A stretch of 64,000 nucleotides of DNA from Aporrectodea caliginosa (Eukaryota; Annelida; Clitellata; Crassiclitellata; Lumbricidae). A program made the position numbers and the translations under genes. The notes under the pieces were generated by a model that saw only the letters and a program-made list of their open reading frames with translations, was not told where the DNA came from and did no database searches. Position 1 is the first letter of the stretch. Each line of letters begins with the position of its first letter. Below, in pieces: positions 1 to 10,490 of this stretch. Location: NCBI GenBank assembly GCA_020284085.1, contig JACEVL010000056.1, positions 434,001 to 498,000 on the forward strand, written 5' to 3'.

Positions 1-319
1 AAAATTCCAAGGCAAAAAGAAGCATGTCCATCAAAATTAGGCATTAACCAACTGTACGCGTAAATTCAGACCGATGGGTGATGCCTGAGTTGTTTTTCGC
101 ATTTTTCTCATAAACTAAAATCTGTGACTTGCTTCCTTTTGCCATGGCAGGGCAGTATAGCGCGTCTTAAGTGCCTCTCAGCAGTGTGATTCTCCTTACA
201 GAATTTATTTCAGTTATAGTTACAGTTATAGTCCTTCCATAGAGTAGAGCCTTTGAAATTTGGAGTTTACGATTACGATTACGATTACGATACAATCACA
301 GAACATCCTAGCTATGTCG
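1..319. other. Non-coding flank with repeat remnants
   Basis: No gene is visible. Around 150-182 there is a reverse-oriented copy of a LINE-type 3' tail (GCGCGTCTTAAGTGCCTCTC), also found at about 30660-30690. A short run resembling the subterminal repeats of the 923-bp hAT family (TTCAGTTATAGTTACAGTTA) lies near 209-228, and a small GATTAC repeat lies near 270-290. Confidence 0.4.
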
Positions 320-510
320 ACTCCTATGGCTAAAACGCGAGCCTTTGCCTTCATTGGCCCTTCACTGTGGAACCAGCTTCCTCCTTTGACACGTTCCTGT
401 TTATCTGTTTATTAACTGGTACTCTTTTCGTTGTCTCAAGACATCGCTCTTTTCTCTGGGTCTTTCGCTCTGATTGTTTGCACTTTCGTGAGGCGCTATA
501 TAAATCGGTA
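320..510 (+). mobile_element. LINE 3' end fragment (ORF2 C-terminus and tail)
   Basis: The plus strand encodes RAFAFIGPSLWNQLPP and then a stop after LTRSCLSVY. The [F/V]xGPxLWNxLP motif is typical of the extreme C-terminus of non-LTR retrotransposon ORF2 proteins. About 60 bases later comes GAGGCGCTATATAAAT, a tail motif that recurs near 980, 2400, 23290, 30670 and 41680. This is a 5'-truncated dead copy; the clade cannot be set from so little sequence. Confidence 0.5.
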
Positions 511-959
511 GACACAATACGATAGATACAATGTGTAAGACGTGAATCTGTGTTGAAACACTGGACTGCATCAAGCATAACGTTGCTACTCCGGACGGCT
601 TCTCTATCTTCTAAGTTCATCATCGTCATCATCATCATTAGTTCCTGACGCCAGATATTTGGCAGTGATGGGTACGAATAGATGATATCCACTGCCTTCG
701 GTCATTTGTCAAGTCCATTGCTCCACTTAGCGTGAGTCCAAGTTAGTCCTCATTTTATTTAATTATTATTGTCTATCCAGCGAAGTTTTGGTCTGCCTTT
801 ATTTCGTTTTCCTTCGTCTCTTTGTCCGCTCGTCCTTCTGCCCGTCCTTTTGTCCGACCGTCCGACTGTCCGTCGTTCTGCCCCTCTTTCTGTCGCAGGG
901 TGGAGGCCATAATTATACGGTCTCTCTCTATAGAGAAACGCGAACATTTACATTTATTG

Positions 960-1290
960 TATTTAGACCCTACGGATTTATAAAGCGCCTCTCACATTGC
1001 AACCTAATCACAGGCGCTCCCAGTGCGAAAAGCCTCGCGAGAAAAGAAGTCTTTAGAGTAAGATCAGAGAGCGAGTCATAGAGGGAAGATCGTTCCAGAG
1101 CAAAGGGCCAACAGACGCGTAAGCGCGGTATTGGGCAATAGCACTCCGAGGCACCAAGAGGTCTTGTCGGTCTAACGAACGGAGAGGGAAACTAGGGGCA
1201 GCCGAAAGAGCACGACAGATAAGATCACTAAGATGACGTGGAGCCTGACTGCAAAACGCATTAGAAATAAGAAAAAGAAATTTAAACCGA
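960..1290 (-). mobile_element. LINE 3' end fragment (ORF2 C-terminus), reverse
   Basis: Minus-strand translation gives a C-terminal ORF2 motif (LVPRSAIAQYRAYASVGPLLWN followed by DLP) within an open frame ending at 1053. Past the stop, minus-strand GAGGCGCTTTATAAAT at about 975-992 matches the tail of the fragment at 320-510, so the two are related 5'-truncated copies in opposite orientation. The open frame extends upstream to 1472, but residues before about 1260 show no recognisable motif. Confidence 0.5.
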
Positions 1291-1621
1291 ATACGAATAA
1301 AAGTATATACCATGAAGTGAAAACAAGTATTTATAGCGTCCGAAAGACACCATTCTATAGTGGCGATTGGATGTATGGATCCATGGCATCGTTTAATGAC
1401 ACCTGATGCCATCAGAGGGCTTTGAGTCCGACAGAAATTATTTGAATAGTTCTCACTGTTCGAATGGCACAATTATAGTTCATACTGGAAGACGGTGGTT
1501 AGAAGAAACTGAACAACATAAAACAGGAATTTGATGGCTCTCGGTTGTTCAAGTATGCTACTGTTTATTGCGACATTTCAAAATGTCGATACTGATTAAC
1601 TATGACAAAGATCGAACAAAC

Positions 1622-1627
1622 TTTATT
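1622..1627 (-). terminator. Polyadenylation signal of the orphan 3' flank
   Basis: AATAAA on the minus strand inside the conserved context AGCAAATAAAGTTTGTTCG, which recurs at the 3' end of the other family members. Confidence 0.45.
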
Positions 1628-1803
1628 TGCTAAGACATTTAAACCTTAAGTCTTAACTACATTATACTGATCATACATGTATGAAATTATAGCTGCAATA
1701 GGCCTACCTTTTTGATTGCAGTTACGGGACACTAAAACAACCTGAGAATACGAATATTAGAAATTTCGATTGAGTGAAAACAGGAAAGAGCTACAGTAGA
1801 TCA

Positions 1804-2101
1804 AGTCCTACACGGATGCATGTCCTACACGGATTACTCCCTCCTATCCGCGAAACCGGATACTGCCTAAGACCTCGTTCGCACAATCGTACCATTCCGC
1901 AATCTGACCCCCTTACTAGGAAGGGATTTATTACCAGGATGCTTTACAATTAGCCTATTAATTATCTTCCACCTGCATTTAGCTTGTTACGCATTATTAT
2001 TATCAATATTATTACTTCGATGTTTTACAATTATCATTGCATAACTGTTGTCCCATTGTGCCTTTGCAAATGGCGTAATAAAGACCATACTTACTTACTT
2101 A
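1804..2101 (+). mobile_element. SINE/LINE-tail insertion with (CTTA)n end
   Basis: This insertion interrupts the conserved run GTAGATCA/GTGAAGTAAACC that is continuous in paralogous 3' flanks. It ends in TGGCGTAATAAAGACCATACTTACTTACTTA, a retroelement-like 3' tail with a short tetranucleotide repeat. An AAGT at both junctions may be the target duplication. There is no coding capacity. Confidence 0.45.
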
Positions 2102-2160
2102 AGTGAAGTAAACCATCAGTACAATAAAAAAACAATAGAGTTTAAATGCTTAATTAGACA

Positions 2161-2167
2161 TAGGCTA
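2161..2167. other. TAGGCTA micro-insertion in the orphan 3' flank
   Basis: AGACATAGGCTACGAATAAT against AGACATAAGAATTAC at 12061-12075: a 5-bp insertion at TA. Confidence 0.65.
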
Positions 2168-2649
2168 CGAATAATAGGCTTAACTAAATTGAACTAAAAA
2201 TGTTTTTAAAAAACGCAAAAGAAAAGCAGGATCCTTGAATATGTGCTGTCATACAGAAATACTCAGTTGCACTGCACTAAAGCTCTTACTTTGACTACAA
2301 AACTGATATGCATGAATTCATTCGTTTGCATACTGTCATCATAGATTGAGTAGTTTCGAGCATCCATTTCTTATTTCATTCATTCATCCATTCAGAACAT
2401 TTATATAGCACCTCTTCAAGAAGCTACTCAGAAGCGCTCAATTTGTTCAGCAATTGTTGTTGGTGAACGTAGTAACATCGAATATGTCAGGTAATTTCTG
2501 GTTGAGACTTTTCTTTCGTCGTGGACTAGAATAGAAGATCGCGAAAATGTTTCGTACACACCTTTTCTGAGCAATTTTCTGCAGATCTATCTTGCGCTCT
2601 CAGCCTTATTACATCTACAAACGAATGATGCATATCGTTTTGCTTAACT

Positions 2650-3546
2650 ATGGCAAAACGATCGAACTAACTTTATTTGCTGAGACTTATCAACTCTAAC
2701 AGCTTTGTTGCCATCAGTACTAATTGTGTGAAATTATCGCTGCAATTACTTGTGTGGGCAGTTAAAGAACAGTAACAGTGTGAGGACACGACCATGTAGA
2801 ATTTGGTTCCAGTGAAAACAGAGCGAAAAAGCTAGAGCAGATCATACTAAGTATACTATCGGTGCAATAATAAAAACATTTAAAAATAGAGGCAGAGTGC
2901 CTAACTAGGCACACACGTAAAACTTGTATTGAGTGGAAACAACACAAAAACACTGTGGATCACGTGAGACATGCCATGAGTTCAATTATAAAAACAAAAG
3001 ATTTAAAGTGTTTAATTAGACACAACCATTATTGGACTCCCTAAATTAAACTAAAAATATTCCAAACACGCAAAACAAAAACAGGATCATTGAATATGTC
3101 CAAGTGCTACAGGAATACTCAGTTGCACTGCACTCAAACAATTACTGTGATTACAAAATTGATATGCACGAAAATCGTTCGAGGGTAACATCATCGATTG
3201 AGCAGCATTGATACACTTCCATTTTTCTTCTTTGTTCACCATAATTATGCTGATGGTGAACATCAATAACATCATATATTTCAGGTAATTTGCTGGATGA
3301 GACTTTTGCTTCTTTGTAGACTCAAAGGAAGCGAACTATTTTATACAAACCTGACACAGAATGATTTCTCTCCATTTAGGGTTCATTCAAGCATTTCTGA
3401 CGAAGTGCATTAAAATGTTTCCTGACATACCTGAAAATAATCGCGTGAGAATGTTCTCCGGTATTAAAACAGAAATTCACATGGCTGTTCTCAAGAAAAG
3501 ATTTTAACATAATAAATTCTGTCGACTGTAAGCCTTCGGAAATATT
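2650..3546 (-). other. 3' UTR of zinc-finger gene G1 with decayed finger remnants
   Basis: This is homologous to the 3' flanks of G2-G5, G7 and G8. In coding orientation it holds worn finger-like pieces: GTATGTCAGGAAACATTTT (VCQETF in one frame) near 3410-3440, and a GGAGAGAAA TGEK-like linker near 3360. Paralogous positions at 20970-21013 and 35275-35325 read more clearly as fingers. The ancestral array probably extended past the present stop. Confidence 0.5.
2672..2677 (-). terminator. Polyadenylation signal of G1
   Basis: AATAAA on the minus strand in the family context GCAAATAAAGTTAGTTCGATC, about 870 bases beyond the G1 stop codon. Its position matches the equivalent signals of the paralogues. 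Confidence 0.55.
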
Positions 3547-5190
3547 TTACAAACTCGAGCCAGACACGGAGTGGGTTTTTTCATGATGTCTCAGACCTGA
3601 TGCACATGAAAAAGTTTTCTGACACATCGTGCAAAGGTATGGTTTCTCTCCAGTATGTGTTCTCGTGTGCCTCTTTAGACAACGTTTCCATTTAGTTTTA
3701 AACTCACATAATTGGCAGTGTAGTGATTTCTCTCCAGTAGGAATTTCTGCATGAAGTCTAAGACTATAAGATCGGATAAAACGTTTTTGACATGTCTGGC
3801 ATTGGAATGGTTTTTCTTCAGTATGGGTTCGAACATGATCTCGCAGGTGAGAAGATTGGTAATAACTCTTTTTGCATATCTGACATGGGTATGGTCTCTC
3901 TCCAGTATGGATTCTCGCATGAATTTGTAGAGCTGAAGATGTGGAAAATAGTTTTTTACAAAGAATACACAGAAATCGTTTCTCTTCAGAGTGGGTTTTT
4001 TCATGCCTTTTCAGATCTGAAATGCTTGAGAATGTTTTCTGACATATCTGGCAAAGATATGGCTTCTCTCCAGTATGCTTCCTCACATGAATCTTTAGAC
4101 AACCATCATACTTAGATTTAAACTCACATAACTGACATTTGTACGGTTTCACTCGGGTATGGATTCTTGCATGAACTGTTAGATGTGAAGATTGGGAAAA
4201 ACGTTTTCGACATTTTTGGCAGTGGTATGGTTTCTCTCCAGTATGATTTCTTGCATGACGTTTTAGACTAGAAGATCGGATAAACCGTTTATGACATTCC
4301 TGGCATTGGTATGGTTTCTCTCCAGTATGATTTCTTGCATGACGTTTTAGACTAGAAGATCGGATAAACCGTTTATGACATGTCTGGCATTGGAATGGTT
4401 TTTCTCCAGTATGGGTTCGAACATGATCTCGGAGGTCAGAAGATCTGTAATAACTCTTTTTACATATCTGACATCCATAGGGTCTCTCTCCAGAATGGAT
4501 TCTAACATGACTTTGTAGTGTTGACAATCTGGAAAATAGTTTTTTACAAAGAATACACAGAAATCGTTTCTCTTCAGAGTGGGTTTTTTCATGCCTTTTC
4601 AGATCTGAAATGCTTGAGAATGTTTTCTGACATATCTGGCAAAGATATGGCTTCTCTCCAGTATGCTTCCTCACATGAATCTTTAGACAACCATCATACT
4701 TAGATTTAAACTCACATAACTGACATTTGTACGGTTTCGCTCGGGTATGGATTCTTGCATGAACTGTTAGATGTGAAGATTGGGGAAAACGTTTTCGACA
4801 TTTTTGGCAGTGGTAGGGCATCTCTCCAGTATGGATTCTGTCATGATATTTTAAACTGGAACACTGAGAAAAACGTTTTTGACATATTTCGCATTGGTAA
4901 GGTTTTTCTCCAGTATGAATTCGTGTATGAGTTGGTAGAGTTGAAGTATCTGAAAAACGGTTCTGAAATATTTGGCATTGGTAAGGCATCTCTCCAGTAT
5001 GAATTCTTGCATGACGTGCTAGACTGGAACACTGAGAAAAACGTTTTTGACATATTTGGCATTGGTAAGATTTCATTCTACTATGAATTCTAATATCGTT
5101 CTGCAGCGGGGAATTTTCTATCTGTTCTTGTGTTGCATTTACGATGGAATATCCTAATGAATGCTTAAAGGAAATGCTTTTCGACATCAT
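3547..5190 (-). CDS. Poly-C2H2 zinc-finger protein G1 (547 aa, 18 fingers)
   Basis: This is an uninterrupted single-exon frame. A leader of about 42 residues (MMSKSISFKHSLGYSIVNAT...) is followed by 18 tandem C2H2 fingers with TGEKPY-type linkers, ending SVSGSSL. Such proteins normally bind DNA in the nucleus; the targets are unknown, and no KRAB, BTB, SCAN or ZAD domain is present. Finger 2 has CQIF in place of CxxC, and finger 16 ends in P in place of the last His, so both may be non-functional. Fingers 4-9 are repeated as 11-16 with a DNA period of 588 bp, and fingers 9 and 10 are an almost identical 84-bp duplication (about 4246-4413). The ATGATG start matches G2 and G8. A LINE sits upstream at 5650-6600. 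This is the best-preserved family member. Confidence 0.85.
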   Translation of the reverse strand: MMSKSISFKHSLGYSIVNATQEQIENSPLQNDIRIHSRMKSYQCQICQKRFSQCSSLARHARIHTGEMPYQCQIFQNRFSDTSTLPTHTRIHTGEKPYQCEICQKRFSQCSSLKYHDRIHTGEMPYHCQKCRKRFPQSSHLTVHARIHTRAKPYKCQLCEFKSKYDGCLKIHVRKHTGEKPYLCQICQKTFSSISDLKRHEKTHSEEKRFLCILCKKLFSRLSTLQSHVRIHSGERPYGCQICKKSYYRSSDLRDHVRTHTGEKPFQCQTCHKRFIRSSSLKRHARNHTGEKPYQCQECHKRFIRSSSLKRHARNHTGEKPYHCQKCRKRFSQSSHLTVHARIHTRVKPYKCQLCEFKSKYDGCLKIHVRKHTGEKPYLCQICQKTFSSISDLKRHEKTHSEEKRFLCILCKKLFSTSSALQIHARIHTGERPYPCQICKKSYYQSSHLRDHVRTHTEEKPFQCQTCQKRFIRSYSLRLHAEIPTGEKSLHCQLCEFKTKWKRCLKRHTRTHTGEKPYLCTMCQKTFSCASGLRHHEKTHSVSGSSL

Positions 5191-5649
5191 GATTATAAAG
5201 TAAGAGAGTCTGTGCTTCAGAAATGATTTTTACACGCTCCTAAAGTTGAAAACACTGAAACTCTTGTAAGTTTCTGTGGACTGATATTAACACCGAAACC
5301 CGCCTTTTTCAGTTTGACGTTGTCTAAGCATTCGGTAGAAATTTAAAAAGTACATTTACTTTTATCTTGCATTTTGTTATTCATATTATTAACCTAAAAT
5401 GAAAAGCATTACAGTCATAATATAAAAGACATATAATTATGGGAGACAGATTCGGAATTCCGTGAGGTTCATAGCCTAAGACACACATTTGCAAAGACAA
5501 TTACAGCTAACACATTGAACAAGAATTTGCACCAAGTCCAGTCTAAAATAGTGTATTCAAACGAATGCGTATGTACATGAACATGTGAAAATTACAGTTA
5601 GCTGATATTAAAAAAGAACCATATAGAATTTTGTTAATTTTACTACTCT
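5191..5649 (-). other. 5' flank/leader region of G1
   Basis: Contains blocks conserved upstream of G2, G5 and G8: CTTGTAAGTTTCTGTGGACTG near 5264-5284, and a block with GGAATTCCGTGAGGTTCATAGCCTAAG near 5453-5479. It probably corresponds to transcribed leader or promoter-proximal sequence. A strict TATA box is not evident here. Confidence 0.4.
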
Positions 5650-6600
5650 TTCTTCTTTTCACAGCCCGTATGGAAGACCTCCATCCTTCTCTGTTGTATG
5701 CCCTGTGCATAGCCTCCTGAACCGACCATCCCATTTCTCCACAGTCTTCCTTTATCATATCCATCCATCGTTTCTTCTGCCTTCCTCTTTTTCTTTTTCC
5801 GTGCACATACCCGTTGAGAGCTATCTTTGGATACCTGTCATTCCCCATTCGGGTTACGTGTCCAAAGTATCGCAGCCGTCTGTTCTGTATCCTGCTGACT
5901 ATGTCGTATCGGATGTTTAGTCGGTTGTGTATCTCTTTATTCCTTATCCTGTCTCTTCTTGTGACTCCCTCAATCCTTCGCAAGCACGCCATTTCAAAGA
6001 CCCTCAGCCGCTGCTTATGTGTCTCCTTCAATGTCCAGGTCTCTGAATTGTACAGCAATGCGCTCAGCACTAGTGTTTCATATAACCTGACCTTTGTACC
6101 TCTGCTTATTTCTCTCGAGCTCCAAACCTTCCCCAGCGCCTGCCATATTCCTCTTGCCAATCCGATTCTTCTTTCTATATCTTTCCCCGATCCTCCCTGT
6201 GTACTGATGCTTCCCCCAAGGTAAACAAAGCTGTCCGTCTGTACCAGCTGTTGTCCATCCACATTTAGTATGAACCTCTTGTCTGCGCCTCCTACAAGTT
6301 GACTTTCTGTTTTCGCTACATTTATCGCCATACCCATCCTTTTACTCACTTCCACTACTCTTGTCACTACCTCCTGTAGTCCCACCACCTGCTCTGCCAG
6401 CAGTGCTATGTCATCCGCAAATCTTAGATCACCTATCAATTCTCCTCCAATCACAGCTCCTTCCTCTGTTCCTTCCAGGGCCCTAGCCATGATCAGTTCC
6501 AGAAATATGTTGAAGAGCAGCGGCGACAGAACGCAACCCTGCAGTACTCCCACTATGGTCTCGAACCAATCCGATAGTTCTCCGTTCACTCTCACAGCCC
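5650..6600 (-). mobile_element. 5'-truncated LINE: reverse transcriptase C-terminal half
   Basis: The minus-strand open frame (5543-6595, 350 aa) encodes the C-terminal part of a non-LTR reverse transcriptase. It shows GVLQGCVLSPLLFNIFLE (RT block with QG and SP), LRFADDIALLAE (the FADD catalytic block), NVAKTE, FVYLGG and the downstream RIQNRRLRYFGHVTRMG / GRQKKRWMD region. Endonuclease and N-terminal RT blocks are absent. Compared with the G5 upstream region (31900-32040), the LINE sits between TTCTATTAGGTTTTG and TAAAATTGAAG-like flank, so the last ~35 residues of the open frame come from host flank, not the LINE. The clade is uncertain, possibly RTE-like. Confidence 0.8.
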
Positions 6601-7060
6601 GTCAAAACCTAATAGAACTTTGTGAACAAACGAACTGTCTAGAAAGTTGATGGTCAATAATATTAACATATGGAAACGTAATAAAATAAAGCGAGTTTGC
6701 TTCAATAGACACTTGTATAAGAATTATCTTTGCTGTCAAGCAATCAATTTATACAAGACATTAAAGTGCAAATTTAGGTTAAGCATATTTGGGTGAATGA
6801 GAAAGTGCGTAAATCTCTTATGCGAAAACAAATAATAAATCAGTTCTTGAGTTCACTGTTGATATCCAGAGCACATTCCATAACTTGACTAGTTGCAACC
6901 TTTCTATATAATACTAACTGAATAATAATAGTAATAATAATAATACTAATACTAATAATAATAGTAATAATAATCATAATAACAATAATTCATATCGAGT
7001 CCGTAATTTTGCAAATTCATTATGTCCAATAACAGTGTTGTATTTCTTGTCGAATAAACA
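6601..7060. other. Upstream flank of G1 resumed beyond the LINE
   Basis: AAGTTCTATTAGG and the AGAAAGTTGATGGTCAAT...CATATG stretch match, in inverted orientation, 31900-31970 upstream of G5. No coding sequence. A TAA/ATA microsatellite-like tract lies at 6921-6988. Confidence 0.45.
6921..6988. repeat. (AAT)n-type microsatellite
   Basis: Imperfect AATAATAATAGT repeats. Confidence 0.8.
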
Positions 7061-7974
7061 TATTTCATGCATCATGCATCTAGCACTCGATTTAAACTAC
7101 CTTTTTTCTAAGTTTCAAGAATTATTTGGTAATTGTATTTTTCTGTCGAATATTTAGTTATGTTTAGGGCGTGTTTCAGTAGCGCAAACACGCACACAAT
7201 CTACACACCCAATGTGGCAACGATGGCCCATTTGTTTTAAGAACAGATGTCAACTGTTTTGAAGCTTGTAGTCAAAGCAGGAAGAATAGGCTTTACTGCT
7301 GCGATACGGCGCAATTCAAGTCGTTTCGACTATTGCACAGCTCAAAATTATTGTGTAATGCACTATCCCGCAATTTCCTGCGCCATATAAATTGTCGTTA
7401 TTATATTATTCAAATTTTTTTTTTTTGTATCATAGGCGTAAAATCCTATTGTAACTGTAGTGTCCGGTCATCATCACTGTCAACTGTCGCTATGACAATC
7501 GCCACTATTATTATTATTATTATTTTGGCTTGAAATAAGTTTTGCAAGGGACCAGGAGGGACCGGTTTTTGGCTCTCAGTGTCCGGTTTTTGGGACCACC
7601 CTCAAATTTTCTGGGTCTCCCCGTTTTGGAGTCTTCCTTTTTAGGCCGCGGCCGGCTTGGTTCTTTGCCCGTGGTGTTTTGGCCTAGTTTTGGCAACCCA
7701 TAGGCGTTGGCGACCGTAGTTTTAGCAACTCCCTAATTTTAGTTTTAGTTTTAGGCTTAGTAAGTTTGGCTTGTTTTACTCCCTAGGCTTTTAATTTCAG
7801 TTTAAGTTTTGGCAATTATTTAATTCCATTTAAATTTTAGACACAAAAAACTAAATATTCAGGCAACCTTTGTCCCAGCACCACCAGTCACTTGAAGTTC
7901 CTAATAGGCTTAGCGACCTAATTATTCGCCATTATTGTATGGCTTGGTCGAATACAATAGGATTGACAACCCGG
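7061..7974. other. Non-coding repeat-derived stretch
   Basis: No gene recognised. The block around 7440-7540 (GTGTCCGGTCATCATCAC...TTTTGGCTTGAAATAAGTTTTG) also occurs near 14600-14690 and 15080-15180, and inverted near 31600-31690, so it belongs to a dispersed family. A homopolymer-rich patch with TCCGGTTTTTGG lies near 7560-7600. Confidence 0.35.
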
Positions 7975-8205
7975 AATTGGTTCCTGAATAGCTTGGCGAC
8001 CTTAGGCTTGGAAAATAATTTTTACTTAAATAGAAGTGGGACTGACGAAAAGCTTCTTGCTTAAATAGAAGCTGGATTGATAAAAAACCCGGCCTTGTTT
8101 AAATAGAAGCTGGATTGATTAAAAGAATTCTAGGCTAAATAGAACCTGGATTGATGAAATGAATTCTTGCCCAAGTAGAAGTTGGATTGATGAAAAATAA
8201 TAATG
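7975..8205 (+). repeat. Array of ~37-bp GAAGCTGGATTGATGAAA motif
   Basis: About six degenerate units of the form TTAAATAGAAGCTGGATTGATGAAAA separated by variable AT-rich spacers. The flanks CTAATTATTCGCC (left) and GGACGAATAATAA (right) resemble the inverted ends of the palindromic elements at 15181-15540 and 28590-29120. Confidence 0.65.
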
Positions 8206-8655
8206 CTACAGTGGACGAATAATAACTCCCTGGGATTGGCTAAACTGCGAAATTAGAAGTGCTGTGTCCAACCTAAAGTTGAACACAGCACTTTGTCGCA
8301 TCATGCTCAATACTATAATAATAATAATCCCAAACAGGGCTGTCCTTTGGTCGACCATTGATACTCGTCACGGTATGCAAGTCAGAGACGAGTGAGGCCT
8401 TCGACATTACTGCATTAATTAAGTGAGCTTGTCGGAGTAAAGTACCACAGTTTTGGTTAAAATCGAAATAGATGAATTCTTAGCGGAAAGTAAATTAAGA
8501 AAAACTGGAAGTAGCAACATCTCGTTCTCGTTCTCCTGTCGTGTCTTAAATTAGATGAACAGATCTTAGCAGAGCATATCGTTTGCACGTAATGCACAAG
8601 GCAGTACAATACAAATGGTGAATTAAGTAAGTTAAGAAAAAAATGAACAATTATT
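8206..8655. other. Intergenic, nothing recognised
   Basis: No open frame or repeat of note apart from a short inverted repeat near 8257-8300 (GTGCTGTGTCCAACC / GTTGAACACAGCAC). Confidence 0.3.
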
Positions 8656-8855
8656 TTTTGATAAATATAGTTTTAGTTTTCGTTTGATCAATTTTCGTTT
8701 CGTTTTAGTTTTTATTGCTACAAATTTCGTTTTAGTTTTAGTTTTCGTTGTCTGGGTATTTTAGTTTTAGTTTTAGTTTTCGTCAACGAAAACGTTCAAT
8801 TTTCGTTAATTGCCATTTTCGTTTTCGTTTTCGTTGACGAAAACAACACTACTCT
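8656..8855. repeat. TTTTAGTTTTCGTT-rich element fragment
   Basis: Dense repeats of GTTTTAGTTTTCGTT ending in CGAAAACAACACTACT. The reverse complement of this composition (AACGAAAACTAAAACTAA) makes up the block at 49990-50540, which ends ATACAACACTATT. Both may be ends of one hAT-like non-autonomous family (TAGTGTTGTnTT), but no target duplication could be set. Confidence 0.4.
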
Positions 8856-9529
8856 AGTGTTGGTATCAGTGTGTTCTACAGAGTTAATACTGGTGAACTA
8901 TGACAAATAAACATGTACTTATTTTATCTGCTAAGTCGACTGCAAAGTGGCGAACCCTCATGCGACCAACTGGGGAATGAGACGTAACTGAGAGGGAGAA
9001 GGCTTGTGCTAGTTTTGGGGAATGAGATTTATCAAAAGCACTCTATGAATTTGGCACCTGGTTATCGCTCACTGATAGCATCTAGTAAAATTATCGGATT
9101 TGCTCGTACGTTTACGTTTTTAAATTATTCTAATGTCTTCAATGCCGTCCCGGAGGACCCCAGCTTTAGAAGTCTACCTATGCAGGGCTGTTAACTATCA
9201 TCAATCCACCTTCCATTTCATCGAGAAATTTTTTCAGTCAATCAGCAGTACTTCTATTTCATTTGTTGGTATCGCATGTTTATCAATCGATACTTCTATT
9301 TCAGAAAGTCGGCGATACTCGATCAATGGAACTTTTTTTAACTATAAAGATATATTCTCTCGTCCAGCTTGAGTAAGTCGCGATCAAGAAATAGTGAGAA
9401 ATCCAATTTCTATTGCTTCGAAAACTTAATTTCTTTCTGCCATCTATGATCGTTGATGTGAATGGACAGAATCTATTTTACGTGATTAAACGTAAACTTA
9501 CTTATCGAAAAGTAGGCCACTTTGGTAAA
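8856..9529. other. Intergenic; ZNF-flank fragments only
   Basis: Contains GACTGCAAAGTGGCGAA near 8939, a block also upstream of G2 (14830) and inverted at 31490 and 62215. No supported gene. Confidence 0.3.
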
Positions 9530-9650
9530 AGTATTGGTATCGCTATTGCAATACTTTTAAGAAATAGTATTGATATTGGTATTGCAATACTTTTATTATG
9601 AAGTATTGGTATTGGTATTGCCAATACTTTTTTCCAGTATTGTTAAAGCC
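9530..9650. repeat. TATTGGTATTGC/GCAATAC inverted-repeat cluster
   Basis: Three rounds of GGTATTGCAATACTTTT-like sequence, each containing the dyad ATTGCAAT. Confidence 0.6.
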
Positions 9651-9654
9651 AAAG

Positions 9655-9755
9655 TTCGACCGTACGTTACAGCCTAAAATAGCGTACGCGTACGGTACGT
9701 AATTTACTAAAAATAATAGCGTACGCGTACGGTACGTTCGTATTCCGTACGTATG
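9655..9755. repeat. GTACGCGTAC palindrome cluster
   Basis: Two copies of AATAGCGTACGCGTACGGTACGT plus flanking CGTACGT. The sequence is self-complementary, CpG-rich, and unlike its AT-rich surroundings. It may be the end of a mobile element that continues into 9770-10490. Confidence 0.6.
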
Positions 9756-9997
9756 AGCAGCCTTTAATATTAGTTGCTTCTCGTGACGTCACATTTTGTC
9801 TCCTCAATTTCTCGTCGTTTTTTTCTCGTCGTTATTACGTCACTTTACAGTTCTTATTTGTAGTTCCGTTTCAGCGAAGAGGTAAATTATTATTTTGTTT
9901 TTATTTTGTATAATTTGATTATTTTATCTACAGAAATAAAACAGGCTGACGGATTCATATTTTTCTTGCATGGGTTAGTAGTACTTAGTACGGCCGC

Positions 9998-10490
9998 GTG
10001 GCAAGAACGCACATGGCTAGTGCAGGCGTGCGCTATTTAAAACGAGTAGAAATATCTGTCAACATTCGGGTACGGTACGCACTACAGAGGCTAAAATCCG
10101 TCGTAGCGGTCGAGATTCAGATTTCTTTAGTATGTCATTGTAGAGAACTTAACGGTACTTCTTTGAACATTTATTATGACAGCGAGATTGATTTCTGGCG
10201 TTTTATTAACAGTGCACAAGTAGCTGAACGAATAATTCTTGACGAGAGTGACGACAGCGTTGTGAAGACAATGACTCAGTTTCAGAGAATGATGATCATG
10301 TATCTGAGTACTCTGAACATAGCGGTGGATTCATGCAGATGACGAAGTCGACATAGGTGCGCAATGCCTACCTGCTCCAGCCAACAGTGGTAATAAAACA
10401 TATAGGCCTATTTCAGTTGGAACAAGAGGTCGTGGTCGTGGTCTGCGTGGTAGAGGAGTAGGAAGACATAAAGGTGTTGCAGTTCAAGCA
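9998..10490 (+). pseudogene. Possible transposase N-terminal exon, degraded
   Basis: A 114-aa frame (9998-10342) includes AERIILDESDDS. A second frame over 10255-10330 gives an acidic stretch with DDHVSEYSEHSGG, and further on the frame reads GTRGRGRGLRGRGVGRHKG. Acidic plus RG-rich N-termini are common in piggyBac-type transposases, and a TSD or catalytic core would be needed to prove it; neither is visible. It could equally be an unrelated low-complexity relic. Confidence 0.2.

Larger units (their letters stand above)
1540..2600 (-). pseudogene. Orphan copy of the ZNF 3' UTR/downstream flank (no fingers)
   Basis: On the minus strand this segment is homologous to the 3' UTR and downstream flank of the zinc-finger genes. 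It has the landmarks AACTTTATTTGCTAA, GCTGCAATA...GATTGCAGTTACGG and ACTGATATGCATGAATTC. No finger array is attached, and the true 3' UTR of G1 follows at 2640-3546. The segment is split by an insertion at about 1804-2100. A comparable doubled 3' flank follows G5 on the other arm (35880-36350), so the doubling probably predates the inverted duplication of this block. Confidence 0.6.

Noticed and set aside
759..947. 62-aa minus-strand frame ending KGRPKLRWIDNNN, LINE-like
   Set aside because: It lies over a CGTCC/TGTCCG pyrimidine-rich repeat; the GRPKLRW resemblance to LINE tails is too short to support a call.
3675..5093. Additional 60-112 aa frames across G1 on both strands
   Set aside because: Shadow frames of the zinc-finger repeat; the same applies to shorter frames over G2-G9.
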